Of a stretch of DNA of 64,000 nucleotides, positions 1-11,847 are shown piece after piece; the first letter of the stretch is position 1, and each line of letters opens with the position of its first letter. The stretch comes from Liolophura sinensis (taxonomy: Eukaryota > Mollusca > Polyplacophora > Chitonida > Chitonidae): contig NC_088306.1 of the NCBI RefSeq assembly GCF_032854445.1, positions 20,121,764 through 20,185,763 on the forward strand, in the 5' to 3' direction. The notes beneath the pieces are model-generated. The model searched no databases and was not told the DNA's origin. It saw only the letters and a list, made by a program, of their open reading frames with translations. Both the position numbers and the translations under genes were made by a program.

Positions 1-2260
1 TCACACTGGATAGTATCCCATATCTCCTCCATCACTGTTGATGGTTTCCCACATTTTTTCCACCACTTAGAATGGCGGCCAAAATTTCCTCTATCTCACA
101 TTTGGGAAAATATCCTACAAATTCCTCAATCACTCAGGATGGTGTCCTATGTTTTTTCTACATCACTCGAGATGGGATCTCATATTTCCTCAGTCATTCA
201 GGGCAGTGTCCCACCTTTCCAACACAACTGAGAATGGCGTCCAAAACTTCCTCCATCACTCATGATGGTGCCCGAAATTTCCTCCATCACTTAGGATTGT
301 ATCTCACATTTGCTCCATCACACAGGATGGTGTATCTTGTGCTCTATCACTGAAGATGTTGTTCCATATTACCTCTATCACTCAGTAGGCTGTCTCACGT
401 TTCCTCCATCACTTAGAATTGCATCTCACATTTGCTCCATCACGCAGGATGGTGTATCTTGTCCTCCATCACTCAAGATGTTGTTCCATATTCCCTCCAC
501 CACTCAGTAGGCTGTCTCACGTTTCCTCCATCACTTAGAAATGCATCTCACATTTGCTCCATCACACAGGATGGTGTATCTTGTCCTCCATCACTCAAGA
601 TGTTGTCCCATATTCCCTCCATCACTCAGGAGGCTGTTTCACGTTTCCTCCATCACTTAGGATTGTATCTCACAAGGATGGTGTCTTACAATTCCTTTAT
701 CACTAGAATGGTGAATTCCTTGGTGTCTCACAATTCCTCCATCACACTGGATGGTGTCTGACAATCCCTACATCACACTGGATGGTGTCTCACAATTTCT
801 CCATCACACTGGATGGTGTCTCACAATTCCTCCATCACAACGATGGTGTCTCACAATTCCTCCATCACATTGGATGTTGTCTCAATTTCTCCATCACAAG
901 GATGGTGTTTCACAATCCCTCCATCACCAGGATGGTGTCTTACAATTCCTCCATCTCACTGGATGGTGTCTCAATTCCTCCATCACAAGGATGGTGTCTC
1001 ACAATTCCTCCATCACATTGGATGGTGTCTCAACTCCTCCATCACAAGGGTGGTGTCTCACAATCCTTCCATCACTAGGATAATTCCTCTATCACATTGG
1101 ATGGTGTCTCACTTTCTCCCTCACAAGAGTGGTGCCTTACAATCCCTCCATCACTAGGATGGTGTCTTACAATTCCTACATCTCACTGGATGGTGTCTCA
1201 ATCCCTCCATCACAAGGATGTTGTCTCACAATCCCTCCATCACTAGGATAATTCCTCTGTCACATTGGATGGTGTCTCACTTCCTCCCTCACAAGGATGG
1301 TGTCTTACAATCCCTCCATCACTAGGATGGTGTCTTACAATTCCTCCATCTCATTGGATGATGTCTCAATTCCTCCATCACTAGGAAGGTGTCTCAAAAT
1401 CCCTCCATCACAAGGATGGTGTCTCACAAATCCTCCATCACATTGAATGGTGTCTCAACTCCTCCATCACAAGGATGGTGTCTCACAATCCCTCCATCAC
1501 TGAGATGATGTCTCACAATTCCTCCATCACACTGGATGGTGTCTGACAATCCCTACATCACAAGGATGGTTTCACAATTTCTCCATCTCATTGGATGATT
1601 TCTCAATTCCATCATCACTAGGAAGGTGTCTGACAATCCCTCCATCACATTGGATGGTGTCTTACAATTCCTCCATCACATTGGATGGTGTCTCACTTAG
1701 TCCATCACAAGGATGGTGTCTCACAATTCCTCCATCACATTGGATCATGTCTCACTTAGTCCATCACAAGGAGGGTGTCTCACAATTCCTCTATCACATT
1801 GGATGGTGTCTGACAATCCCTCCATCACATTAGATGGTGTCTCAATCCCTCCATCACAAGAAGGGTGTCTCACAATTCCTCCATCACATTGGATGGTGTC
1901 TTAAATCCTCCGTCACAAGGACGGTGTCTCAACTCCTCCATTACAGGGATGGTGTCTCACAATCCCTCCATTTGTAGGACGGTGTCTTACAATTCCTCCG
2001 TCACACTGAATGGTGTCTCAAATCCTCCCTCACAAGGAGGGTGTCTCACAATTCCTCCATCACATTGGATGGTGTCTTAATTTCTCCCTCACAAGGATGG
2101 TGTCTCACAATCCCTCCATCACAAGGATAATTCATTCAGAATGGTGTCTTGCATGTCTCGCAATTCCTCCGTCACTAGGATGGTGTCTCGCAATTTCGGC
2201 ATCACGCAGGATGGTGTCTCACAATTCCTCCGTCTCAGGATAGTGTCTCCATCACCTTTA
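1..2260. repeat. 31-bp minisatellite array with older higher-order block
   Basis: From about 660 onward the sequence is a degenerate tandem array of a unit near 31 bp, built from 'ggtgtctcacaattcctcc' plus 'atcacattggat', with many point variants and some shortened units. From about 300 to 665 the same units form a higher-order period of 122 bp: 'cacatttgctccatcac' recurs at 305, 427 and 549. The first 300 bases are more diverged copies. The array opens many short reading frames rich in S, H and T, but none has coding character. The left end is outside the window. Confidence 0.95.
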
Positions 2261-2315
2261 GGGTGTGATTTTTCAGCTGTTCAACACTGTTTTGAAGTCA
2301 CATTCTTTCGAAATT

Positions 2316-3265
2316 ATGACGTCACAATGACTAAAAAAAAGTTAAGTTAAAATACACCGGAGTCAAATATTATTAGCTACATGTTTACTCAGTGATAGGA
2401 TACGCAAATATATGTGTCAATAAAATGAGGATTATTGACACTATATATTTGCGTATCCTATCACTGAGTAATCATGTAACAAATTTATCCTGCAAAGACC
2501 CATCAAGTCAGTGCAGAAGACCGATGTATAGATGACCGTTGTATTCACAAACCAACATAGGGAGATAGCCCACTCATCAGATACGTTTGATGTCGTTTGC
2601 AGGATTCGAGAATATATCTGAACCCCGCGTGACCGCTGTTCAAGCCTCGGTGACGTAAGACCAAATATTGGTGGTTCACAGTACATACTGATTGTGACGT
2701 TTCATTTCTATGAATTTAGAACGTCACAAGCGATCGCTATCAATGGGAAGGCGGCATATTTTTATGCTCGTGAGGTGGCGCTAGTTGGAAGCAAGACCAT
2801 GAGTCACTGTTTCGTTAAAATCGGATTGTAACGTGACGTGTATAATGTTATAATGTATCAGTTTCTATTGTAACGTAGTATTGTGTTTTATGTGACATCA
2901 AGATGATGACGGGAACATTTGACGTCAATAAAATGAAGTCAAGGCCCTGCAGTCTGGAGTTTGTCCTTTCCCCATTTATTGCGTCACTGTAAATGACGTT
3001 ATTCATGAACGTCATGACATATATGACTATATGATGTAGGATCATGCAAATACTGAATCATGGGTTCAGTGGCAGCAAACGAACATTTTGATTGTGACGT
3101 TATATTTGTACGAATTTATGACGTCATAAAAACTGGAAATAGTAATCAAAATCGGAAAACGTCATTTCTTATTGCGTCACTGGAAATGGCTTTGTTTTTA
3201 TCGTGAAAGGGTAGAAAAGGAACTGTGCACGTCACAGCTTTATACCGTCATTCGAAATGACGTTT
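2316..3265. promoter_or_regulatory. Cluster of CRE-like TGACGTCA sites
   Basis: Perfect TGACGTCA octamers occur at 2317-2324, 2920-2927 and 3119-3126. About ten half-sites (TGACGT or ACGTCA) occur near 2648, 2695, 2724, 2832, 2993, 3008, 3097, 3160, 3228 and 3258. Part of the clustering comes from a diverged internal duplication: 'gattgtgacgtt' appears near 2690 and 3090, and 'attgcgtcactg' near 2977 and 3170. TGACGTCA is the binding site of CREB/ATF-type bZIP factors. Regulatory use is an inference; repeat decay could also leave such a cluster. Confidence 0.4.
2376..2480. repeat. Near-perfect 47-bp hairpin
   Basis: Two arms, about 2376-2423 and 2432-2480, are reverse complements with one extra base and two mismatches near the outer ends. 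They are separated by a loop of about 8 bases. The core of the 5' arm reads 'actcagtgataggatacg' and the 3' arm returns 'cgtatcctatcactgagt'. The arms are too alike and the loop too short for an ordinary old transposon. It could be a recent fold-back duplication (template switch), the relic of a very short inverted-repeat element, or a small-RNA hairpin. Confidence 0.85.
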
Positions 3266-3342
3266 AGGGTAAACGCCGAGAGAGAAAACTCGAGTTACGC
3301 AGCAACTGTTTGCAGGATGGCGGTACAAGGAAAACAGCCTAC

Positions 3343-3600
3343 CTGAGCTGACTTGGTCTGTCTGGAGACTGAGAAGTCCATGATGTTTCATCTCTGTGAT
3401 CAGAATCCGTCTTGTCTGAGCCGACCATCTTCGTACGCTGTCTACTGGAAGAATGACGATCAGGCTGGAATCGCGCCCCTTTTATACTGTCGGCAGGGAT
3501 TGAAAATTCTACCAATCAGAAGTAAGTGTGTGAAAATTTTCCGCCAATCAGGCTTCCTTCTCAAGAGCCAATCAGCGGAAAGTGTGAAAGCCAATCAAAA
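3343..3600 (-). promoter_or_regulatory. TATA plus four CCAAT boxes with a possible first exon
   Basis: On the minus strand a TATAAAAG box lies at 3486-3479. Four CCAAT boxes (CCAATCA on the plus strand) sit upstream of it at 3512, 3544, 3568 and 3591, spaced 32, 24 and 23 bp. Fifty bases downstream of TATA an ATG at 3428 opens 28 codons (begins MVGSDKTDSD, Ser/Asp-rich). These run to a splice-donor-like CAG|GTAGGC with the last exon base at 3343. I do not recognise the peptide, and no following exon was found in the 3.3 kb remaining. The promoter geometry is seen directly; that it drives a gene is inference. Confidence 0.4.
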
Positions 3601-4500
3601 CGCAGTATCTGCCCATTGTTCTCAAATTTTTTCCATCCATGATAAATTCCTAAAATGCTAAGCCATAACCCATCTTTTTTAACCACAGAAATAGTCCCAT
3701 TTACTCCATCCAACTTATGTAAAACTAGGCTTTTTAAAAACCTTGTTAAATAACCCTTATTTTGAATGCAACAACAAAATGAAAACAATTAGCATAAATT
3801 GCACAATTTTCATCTGAACATGTGTAATTTTTGTGTTTTGAAAGCATCTCAAGAGGGTTAAAATCATGCCAAACGTTTATTTCAGATATGTTTAGAAGAC
3901 AGACAACTAACTCAAATGTTAGGGAAACGCCTGAGTGATGTACTAAATGCTTACTGATAGTTACCGCATACACTACTACATTGCGCTAGCTAAATTTTTC
4001 GTGTGTCGGTGTATCAAAACAAAATGAAAGCACAAACAAACCACATACAAACATGTGTGTCCTTGAAGTAAACGTGTCGCTTTGGGCATAAATGGATTAC
4101 ATCTGCATCTTCTTATATTTTTACACATATCTATGTTGTGTTTTATTTTGTGTGAGAAGCCTTGACTAGTTGTGTGGTAGAACAGCATTAATATCTCCTT
4201 GTCACGAATACTAATAAGTATATTGGGGACAGTCCTACTGTGATAGCTTTACTTGAATGCGCGAATTTGAAAGTCGACAGCTGCTTTCCTGTTTGTAACT
4301 GTTTGAATTTAATATATGTAGCACTAGCACAGTACCTTACCTTGATGACTTTACACTATAATGGCTGGGTCAGCAATAAATAATTTCAAGTCTTTTTTTA
4401 TGTAAAAGTCTAAACGTAGTTTCAGCTGAAGCCAACACGAGTTTTAAATTCGGTAAGTTTTAAGTTAAAAAAGAAACTGTTTTAAAAGTAAACACCCTCG
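3601..4500. other. AT-rich stretch, nothing recognised
   Basis: No reading frame with coding character, tandem repeat or known transposon was seen. It may hold the downstream flank of the retrotransposon to its right. Confidence 0.5.
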
Positions 4501-4923
4501 TACCTAAAAAAACCTAGTGTCATTTTGATTTTTATCCAATTTAAATTGTGTCAACGTAACTGTAATGCAGGCCGACATATCTGGGGGGTGGGGATTAATT
4601 TCTAATGGCGTTTCCCCATCCAAGTTGAATGATGCACGCCAATAACGGAACGTTGAATAAATTATTTTCCCACGTAAACTGCCAATTGAGGCTGCTTTAC
4701 ATAAATGTCCAATACCCAAGAGAACTAAACCTTTACACAGCTGCCGTAAAGAACACCGATGGTATAAGGGTACACGCGTGGACAGTAAAGAGGGGTAATG
4801 TTAACACAATGAGTCCACAGAAAATGCTAGGGTTTGACCCTTGACAAACTACGTACGTTCAAACAACAATAGATAACATTTCAAGACATGCTTGGGTACA
4901 CCGTTAAGTACACATTTTAAGTG

Positions 4924-7900
4924 TTAGGATCTGTAGCAGCGAGTGAGAAAATTGGCAACAGCCTGAAAAACTTTGTTGTGATTTCTCACCGGTTTTAAAA
5001 CGGTGTCTTCTGACGGGTTCCTAACACCCACACGAGTTAATTCTGCGTAAAATACGCGCCTGGCGTCAATATGACGTCTACAACGAAAAAGAACATGAGT
5101 AACAGTATCTTTTACAAAACATTCCTCACAATGACCCGTGTCATGGAGACTGAATTTATGCAAATAGCTGTTTGTTTTAATGTGACCAGACAAGAGTCTA
5201 AATACGAGTATTTCGTCACAGCGACAGTTGAGAGAGAGATTGTAGCTTACAGAGATTTGAGGGTTGTGAGAATAAAAGAATCTTCCTGTAACAGAGTTAT
5301 CCCATTCATTTTGCCATAATGGTATAACTTTTGGTTTGACATAACTAATAGCTTCTTGTATAGATAACGGGATGGTGTGGGATATATTGGGTAGATCAAG
5401 GGCCTTTTTGGCCCGTTTGTCGGCCAACTCATTTCCGTCAACACCAATGTGGGCCAGCACCCATTCAAACGCCCCAGATACACCTTGATAGCCCAATATA
5501 GTACAGATATACAGTATTTCATACACAAGCGCTGCCGACTTTTCCAAATAAAGTTACCAAGTGCCTGTAAAGAACTTAAGGAGTCTGTGAAAATAACAGC
5601 CCTAATCGGTCTTAACTCGAGTAGATAGTTAAGAGCACTCAAGATTGCGGTAAGCTCTGCCGTGAACACGGAAACATAATCTGACAAGCGGAAAGATTTT
5701 TCATACCTCATTTCTGGAATACACACTGATGCGCCCACTTTGTTAGTGTCGGGGCATTTGGAAGCGTCGGTAAGTACTTGTAAGTACTCGTTCCAGTTTG
5801 ATTTAATATGGTCCTTGACACATAACAACGATACATTACTGTTATCCGTCTTTTTGGCTTTAGAATGTAATTCCACAGAGACAAATGGGTTCGATAACTT
5901 CCAGGAAGGAAAATGAGGAACACAACCAGGCTGAATAGAAATATCCCTGGCCTGAAAGAAGTCAGACATTTTGTTCGACCGTAAATTAAATGGCAAGGCT
6001 TTCTTACCGTCTTTACTATATAACTGATCATAATATAAGGGTTTAAGTACAGACGTTGCAGAATTATTAATGGTAGACTTTAGCCTGAAAGTAAACTTTA
6101 GGACACGCAACCGACGACGTAAGTGTAACGGCCACTCATTACAGAAGACTTGTAATACGCTGAGAGGAGTGGAGCGTAAGCCTCCAGTACAAATACGTAG
6201 TACGGCGCACTGGATAGAGTCAAGTTTAGCTTTGAGGCTGGCACACGCTGAATCATAGGCTTCGCAGCCGTTGTCAAGCCTAGACCTAATTAAGGACCGG
6301 TAGAGCAGCAAAAGACATTGCCTGTCGGCTCCCCAGGTTCGCCCGGAAACACATCTCATCAAGTTAAAAACTTTCTTGCATTTAGTAATCGTATAATCTA
6401 TGTGATTAGACCAGGTAAGGCGCCTATCAAATATCACGTCAAGATACCGGAAAGACGAGGATATTTCCACGGGAGAAGTATTAAGAGAAACAGATACCTG
6501 CTTGATAGCTTTTCGTGTAAAGATGACAGCTTCGGTTTTAACTGATGAAAACTTAAAGCCCCATGTTAAGCTCAATTTCATGATGTCATCCAAGCCCTGT
6601 TGAATGTACTTGGTGCAGAGTTTAAGACTCCTGGAACCATTCCATACAGCTTTGTCATCCGCAAATAATGTGCATGTCAGTTTTGGTGACAGTGTGTCCG
6701 GTAGGTCATTTATGGCAATATTAAAAAGAGTAGGAAATAGAACACTACCCTGGGGCACACCATTCTCGACAGGTACTGGTCGAGAGTAGTTTCGACCGAC
6801 TCTTACTTTAATAAAAAGGCCCGAAAGGAAGTTTTTCACCCACCCCAGCATTTTTCCGCCAATTCCCATGCTTCTCATTTTCATAAGGACACCAGTTTGC
6901 CACACCATGTCATAAGCTTTTTCTATGTCTAAAAACACAGCAAACAAATATTCCTTTTTACACAGGGCGTTTCTAATAGATTCTAAAGTGACGATATGGT
7001 CGGTTGTAGAACGTTTGTTTCTAAAACCGCTTTGAACTGGACTGAAAATATTGTGTTTGTTTAAAAACCACACCAAACGAGCATTAATCATCCTTTCCAT
7101 GACTTTACACAAAGTGGCAGTAAGCGCGATGGGCCTGTACGATGAAGGGGCAGTTAGGTCCTTGCCGGGTTTAGGCACCGGTATGACGATAGCACTTTTC
7201 CACTTAAATAGGAGTTTCATTTGGGTCCATACCGTATTGTATAACATTAATAACACCGTAAGGCACTGTTCAGGCAAGTTACACAGCATAGAGTAAGTAA
7301 CATCAGGTAGATGACAAAAATCCTCTCCTGTTAGAGAAAAATCATCATTGATGGGCATTTCATCAAATGCAATATTTTCAAAAGAATGAGCTTTCTCCAT
7401 TTCTTCCTTATGAGAGATAAATTCAGGGCAATAATTCCTCGAGCTGGAGACATAGGAAAAGCTGTCAGCTGAAATGTTACATCTATCTGAATTAGTGACA
7501 TATTCAGAATCGTTATGAACAATGCTGGAAATAGCTTCAGATTTCCCCTTGCCATTAATGGACTTAATTTGAGCCCAAACGTTTTTGATTGGTGTATTCT
7601 CGGATAAATTACTACAAAATTGCCGCCAGTGATCTTTCTGAGCTCGTTTGATTGTTCGTTGAGCTACAGCCTTCGCCCTCTTGTACAATATAATATCATC
7701 ATCGTGTACGACGTGCTCGATTCTTGGGACGTTTACGTTCCATAACGGCAGCAGAGATTCGGTATTCCACCACGGAACTGGCATTTTATATTTCATATCA
7801 CCAGAAGATTTAGGTATTGTCTTGGTGGCTGCAGCGTTAATGGCGTCCACAATGTTGTCAGAAAATACATCCACATTGTCATCGAAAATCTCACAATTAA

Positions 7901-8657
7901 AGGATTTCCTACATTCCTTTTGGTAAAGCCCCCAATTTGCTCTTTTAATGCTCCATCTGGGAGGGTGACCCACTGAGTTTACATAAGGATTGAAATCCCA
8001 GGATACATGGACGGGTAGGTGATCACTCCCACACGGTGAGATATTATTCACGGACCAATCAAAAGACAGGCTTAGGTCAGGGGAACACAAAGTAAGATCA
8101 AGATGTGAGAAATTACCGGAGTGGGGATCAACTCGAGTGCCTGAACCATCGTTAAGAATACATACACCATATTGATCAATAAATTCTTCAAGTACCCGCC
8201 CATTTTGGTTAACAGTTGCACTACCCCACAACGGACTGTATGCATTGAAATCCCCGCATAAAATGTAGGAGTTATTCACAGATGACATAAGGGAGTTAAA
8301 GTCGGAACGATTCAGACGGTTCGACGGGTTGTAAACGTTCACAACACTAACGGATGGACCGTTAGTTCTAGCTATATTGAAACACTTGGCTTCTATGCTG
8401 GTAAACGAAGGTAATCTAATCTCGGAAAAGGAAAGTCCATGTTTTAAGAACATAGCCAGGCCGCCGCCACCTCTCGTCTCCCTATCTAATCTGTTAATAA
8501 AATATCCAGGATATGTATAATCAAGATTCCGCTATAAAAAGGTTTCTTGTAAGCAGACAACATGCGGTTCAGGATTTACATTAGAGAGATAGAACTTAAA
8601 CTCCTGGCCGTGGGTACCGATACCCCGAATATTCTGATGAAGCAAATTAAACTCCAT
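4924..8657 (-). pseudogene. LINE ORF2: endonuclease, reverse transcriptase, RNase H (one stop, one frameshift)
   Basis: The start ATG is at 8657. The first motif is HQNIRG, then a QET motif; a TAG at 8534-8532 (codon 42) interrupts. The exonuclease-endonuclease-phosphatase fold continues with CGDFNAYSPLWGS and SDHLPV. The reverse transcriptase shows YRPIALT, QSGFR, FLDIEKAYD, NGVPQGSVLFP and the catalytic FADD. RNase H follows with LTDASK, FTAELTAI and IFTDSLSSLQAL. A one-base shift near 5545 moves the end into another frame, which carries AHIGVDGNELADKRAK (the RNase H His and last Asp) and a terminal CEEC-H-C finger. All catalytic residues seen are intact, so decay is recent. In life it would nick target DNA and copy element RNA into the nick. 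Confidence 0.92.
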
Positions 8658-9975
8658 TATTGCCGAAAAAAAGCGAAGCAGTGAAGCAATAAAGGTTAGA
8701 AACATAAACATTACGAAACCTCAGCAGAAACCAGACTAGAGAGTACGGACGGGTAAAGTTGACATGTTCAGGCCCGAGCCGTGACTGGGCGATATGGAAG
8801 ACTTCAGCTATAAACTGATCAGCCTCTCCAAGCTCAAAAGCTTTGAGCATTACTTCAGTGAACACAGCTATGATATTAGTTGCCGTAGACAAAGACAAAT
8901 CTTTGATTTGATTACATGAATCCGACATGGTTTGGGTAAATGCATATTTCATTATGGGCTTAACTTGTGAGGTGGGTTTCACAGGATGAACGTCTGGTCG
9001 AGGTTGTGTACTGTTATACGTAGGTTGTGTACTATTATTCGTACGGACGTAGGATATCCGTACTATTACACATAGATGGTGAATATTCAGAGCCTTCAAG
9101 TAAAGCCTTCTCTGCAGGACTTTCAGGATAAGGTCGACTGTTCTCTTCACGAACATTCTTAAGAGCTTCGGCAAACAAAACTTTCTGCGTTACCTTAATA
9201 TACTTGGCTTTACTAACCTGCTTGCGATATGGACAGCCCAAGTAGGCAGATGAATGGCCGAGGGAGCCGCAATTAACGCACTTAGGTCTATCCAGATTTC
9301 TACACTGCTCAAACTCATGTTCTCCTGCACAACGAGGACAACGCGGCTTTCCCCTGCATGAAGACGATATAAGGCCGTAGCCCTGTAGCAGCGTAATAAT
9401 GGAGGAACGTACGGTTTGACTTCAAACATTTCATAACCTAAACAAATTTTAGTAGGAATGTCCTCTAGATCGAAATGCAACAGCATGCATTTTGTTTTCA
9501 TTTTCTCCCTCCCCTTATATAGCCTTTCCACTTTATAACATTTGTTTTTCTTCAAAGCAGCCAGTACATCTTCTTCGGTTAGCTCATCTCCTACCCCATA
9601 AATAACACCCCGTGCTTGGTTAGCAGATAACTGTTGTCTACATTGCACATCACGTCCCATAACAGAGGTTAATGCCAAAGCCTTTTGAACTTGGACTGGT
9701 CCCGTACATATAATTAATAGCTCCTTGGAACCCTGCCTTTTCACCTGTTTGATGTTACCGATAGCTGTTTTTATGCTGTTCCACGCTGTAATGGGCAGGC
9801 CACCCATAGAGCATATAACCACGCTGTGATTGCCTGAATTTGACCTGGTGTTTACTTGTCTAGGTTCCTTCCCCTCAGAGGACGCCCGATCCAAGGATAA
9901 ATCGCGCACGCGTTTATTACTGGAACGGACCTCCGAGAATTCCACAGAATCCTCACCCCCTTCGGTGTCGTCCAT
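8647..9975 (-). pseudogene. LINE ORF1, gag-like zinc-knuckle protein (frameshifted)
   Basis: It starts with ATG at 9975 (MDDTEGGEDSVEF) and runs in one frame to about 9385. A lost base near 9380-9384 shifts the frame. The next frame shows a possible first knuckle (begins CYR, then CYG), followed by CPRCAGEHEFEQC and CVNCGSLGHSSAYLGC, the CCHC pattern of retroelement gag proteins. A second shift near 9045-9070 leads to the C-terminal frame, which ends at 8647 overlapping the ORF2 start. The total length is about 443 codons. The N-terminal half probably holds an RNA-binding fold, but this was not tested. Its role would be to coat element RNA in the ribonucleoprotein particle. Confidence 0.85.
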
Positions 9976-10240
9976 GGTCAGTTAATCTAAATATAATATC
10001 TAAGGTGTATAGGACAAGTGTGTTATTACGTAAGACTGTTCAAGCACAAGTGGGTGTTGCCCGGGAGCTGCTCCGGGCCGGGACAAGACAAAAGGCGCTC
10101 GGGTTAGTGATGCAGAGTATTGGCAAAAATTGGCCGTGCGCAAATGTACAAATATATATTGCAGTCATAGAGGTATACACAAACAATATATTAGGCCTAT
10201 ATACACTTATCTATGAAGCAATCTCAGTGGCAGAGTAAAA

Positions 10241-11687
10241 ACAAGTGGGTATATCTACCAAACAACACAGAGGGTGTAGGCCGATGCCATCCCAGAGTTT
10301 TCTTCTGAGCTCCACATGTACGTCAGTCTCCACTCGAGGCAAAGCCCTGAATCGTCGACATATCTCATCTTTCCTATCTTTTAAAAGCCATTTTTTTCCC
10401 CCTTTGAAACAGGCGAGATAACTCTAAAAGGAAAGTGACAAAAGGGAGACCACTTTTCTCACTTGTGGTCGACTTCAACGGACAGAATGCTGTTGGCCAG
10501 CATGAGGAGTTCACAAGGGCATAGAATGTTGAAATGACAGGTTGTAGATAGAATCACGATATGCAATGTTTTCTGTCGTGTCATGAGCACAAGTGTTATC
10601 ATTGACTTGAGGGATGCTTTCACATCGCGCCTGAGCCCTAAACGAGACATTGATGTGTCTCCGATACTTGTTTTGAGCGGGCTCGGCTACCGCGCATGTT
10701 GCTGTTGTTGCACTTGTCATTTCCATTGACAAGCTGTTGACAGTGCGCTGGCCTACGTTCATCAAAAGAAAGGTTTGTTTAAGTTAGGTGCACATATCCT
10801 AGTATGCATTTACGGTGTGTACGGGGGCGGGTGGGGGGGGGGGGGGGGGTTTGAGGGTAGGTTATAAAGACAGTTGTATGCTATTTATCGTTATGCATAT
10901 GCCTACAAAAAGGAAGGATTAATCTTTCAAATCGGAGGAGTGAATTGTATTAACATTTTTTTCTTTTCAACTTTTTTTTTCAAAAGAGATCTGTAGCAAA
11001 ATGCAGTGCTACAGGTAGTTTCTTCTCACACATTTAAGAGTTTTTTAAGAGGAAAAAAACATACTCTGCATGTCTACTATATATTATCATGGCTGCTATG
11101 TTTTCTATTTAAGTATATCTGCTCTATTGCCATTGGACAGAACAAGCTCACTAAGAGCTTTATTCCTGCCATTAGTTTATTTAATCATAATTGTTATCCT
11201 TATACCAGCATGGTGAAATAAATAAAATCAGAATCAAGACTGGCTTCCAACATTGATCATATAGCATGAACATGTGTGTTGTACATAACACAATTGGTAA
11301 AAGTCTCCATTATGAAGAGGTTATATGGGAGAGTTCATAATTAGGACCAACACTGTCTCGAGTGTAAGTTGTCTTGGCTTGTAGAGGAAAGACAGAACTC
11401 TACATGTGGCTTGCTAATACTCTGTCCATGGAGGTTTAAATAGCAGGAGGCACAACGTGCCGTGTTATGCTTGGCTCACCACACCTGCTCCCTGTAGTTC
11501 CATTCAAGTTGGCTGGTATAAAGCAGGGTGCCGCACAGCAGACCTATTTATACCACCATGTTTATGGGCAGATTCATGTCAGATGGGGTTTTTTTTATAC
11601 AATACACAACAGGCTACAGACCTGTAGATACATGTAAATTTGATCTGTTGTTTTTACTGTCCTGTCCTTTATTGCTTGGTTTCGCAG
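10241..11687. other. Upstream region of the carbonic anhydrase gene, G-homopolymer
   Basis: No coding exon was recognised. A run of about 18 G near 10829-10850 is a potential quadruplex and a sequencing-slippage site. The segment 10270-10770 is richer in C and G than its surroundings and could contain the promoter and a noncoding first exon of the carbonic anhydrase gene, but no firm donor can be assigned. Confidence 0.35.
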
Positions 11688-11847
11688 GCCGTGTGGGTTC
11701 ACTGCCAGCAGATGTGGACGACACAGTGACTGAGACTGTCACAGCTTGTGTCTGTGCCCTGCAGCTGAGTACACGAGAACTTGATCTGTGTCCACCCTCC
11801 GTATTTCCTACGAGAAAGTCACCATACGACAGCCCACTGTCAGAATC
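11688..11847 (+). other. Probable 5' UTR part of beta-carbonic anhydrase exon
   Basis: A strong acceptor, a long pyrimidine tract ending 'ttcgcag', finishes at 11687. The frame of the start codon at 11848 is closed upstream by a TGA at 11782. This favours translation from 11848 if the exon starts here. A later acceptor near 11814 would allow a short extension without a methionine. Confidence 0.4.

Larger units (their letters stand above)
4500..10240 (-). mobile_element. Non-LTR retrotransposon, I/Nimb-like, nearly full length
   Basis: The element runs right to left. It has a short 5' UTR (about 9976-10240), ORF1 (9975-8647), ORF2 (8657-4924) and a 3' UTR of a few hundred bases. ORF2 carries endonuclease, reverse transcriptase and RNase H in that order, with a gag-like zinc-knuckle ORF1. 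This is the architecture of the I group of LINEs (I, Nimb, Loa, Ingi and relatives); Jockey and CR1 lack RNase H. The two ORFs overlap at ATGGAGTTTAA, where the ORF2 start lies inside the ORF1 end. I count three frameshifts and one nonsense codon, so this copy is dead but young. The outer ends are approximate, because no target-site duplication or tail was found. Confidence 0.9.

Noticed and set aside
72-2243. Ten short plus-strand frames
   Set aside because: All follow the 31-bp minisatellite and show the same S/H/T-rich repeat peptide in shifting frames.
3353-3661. 102-codon plus-strand frame
   Set aside because: It spans the TATA/CCAAT block read backwards, shows no domain, and lacks splice or promoter support on this strand.
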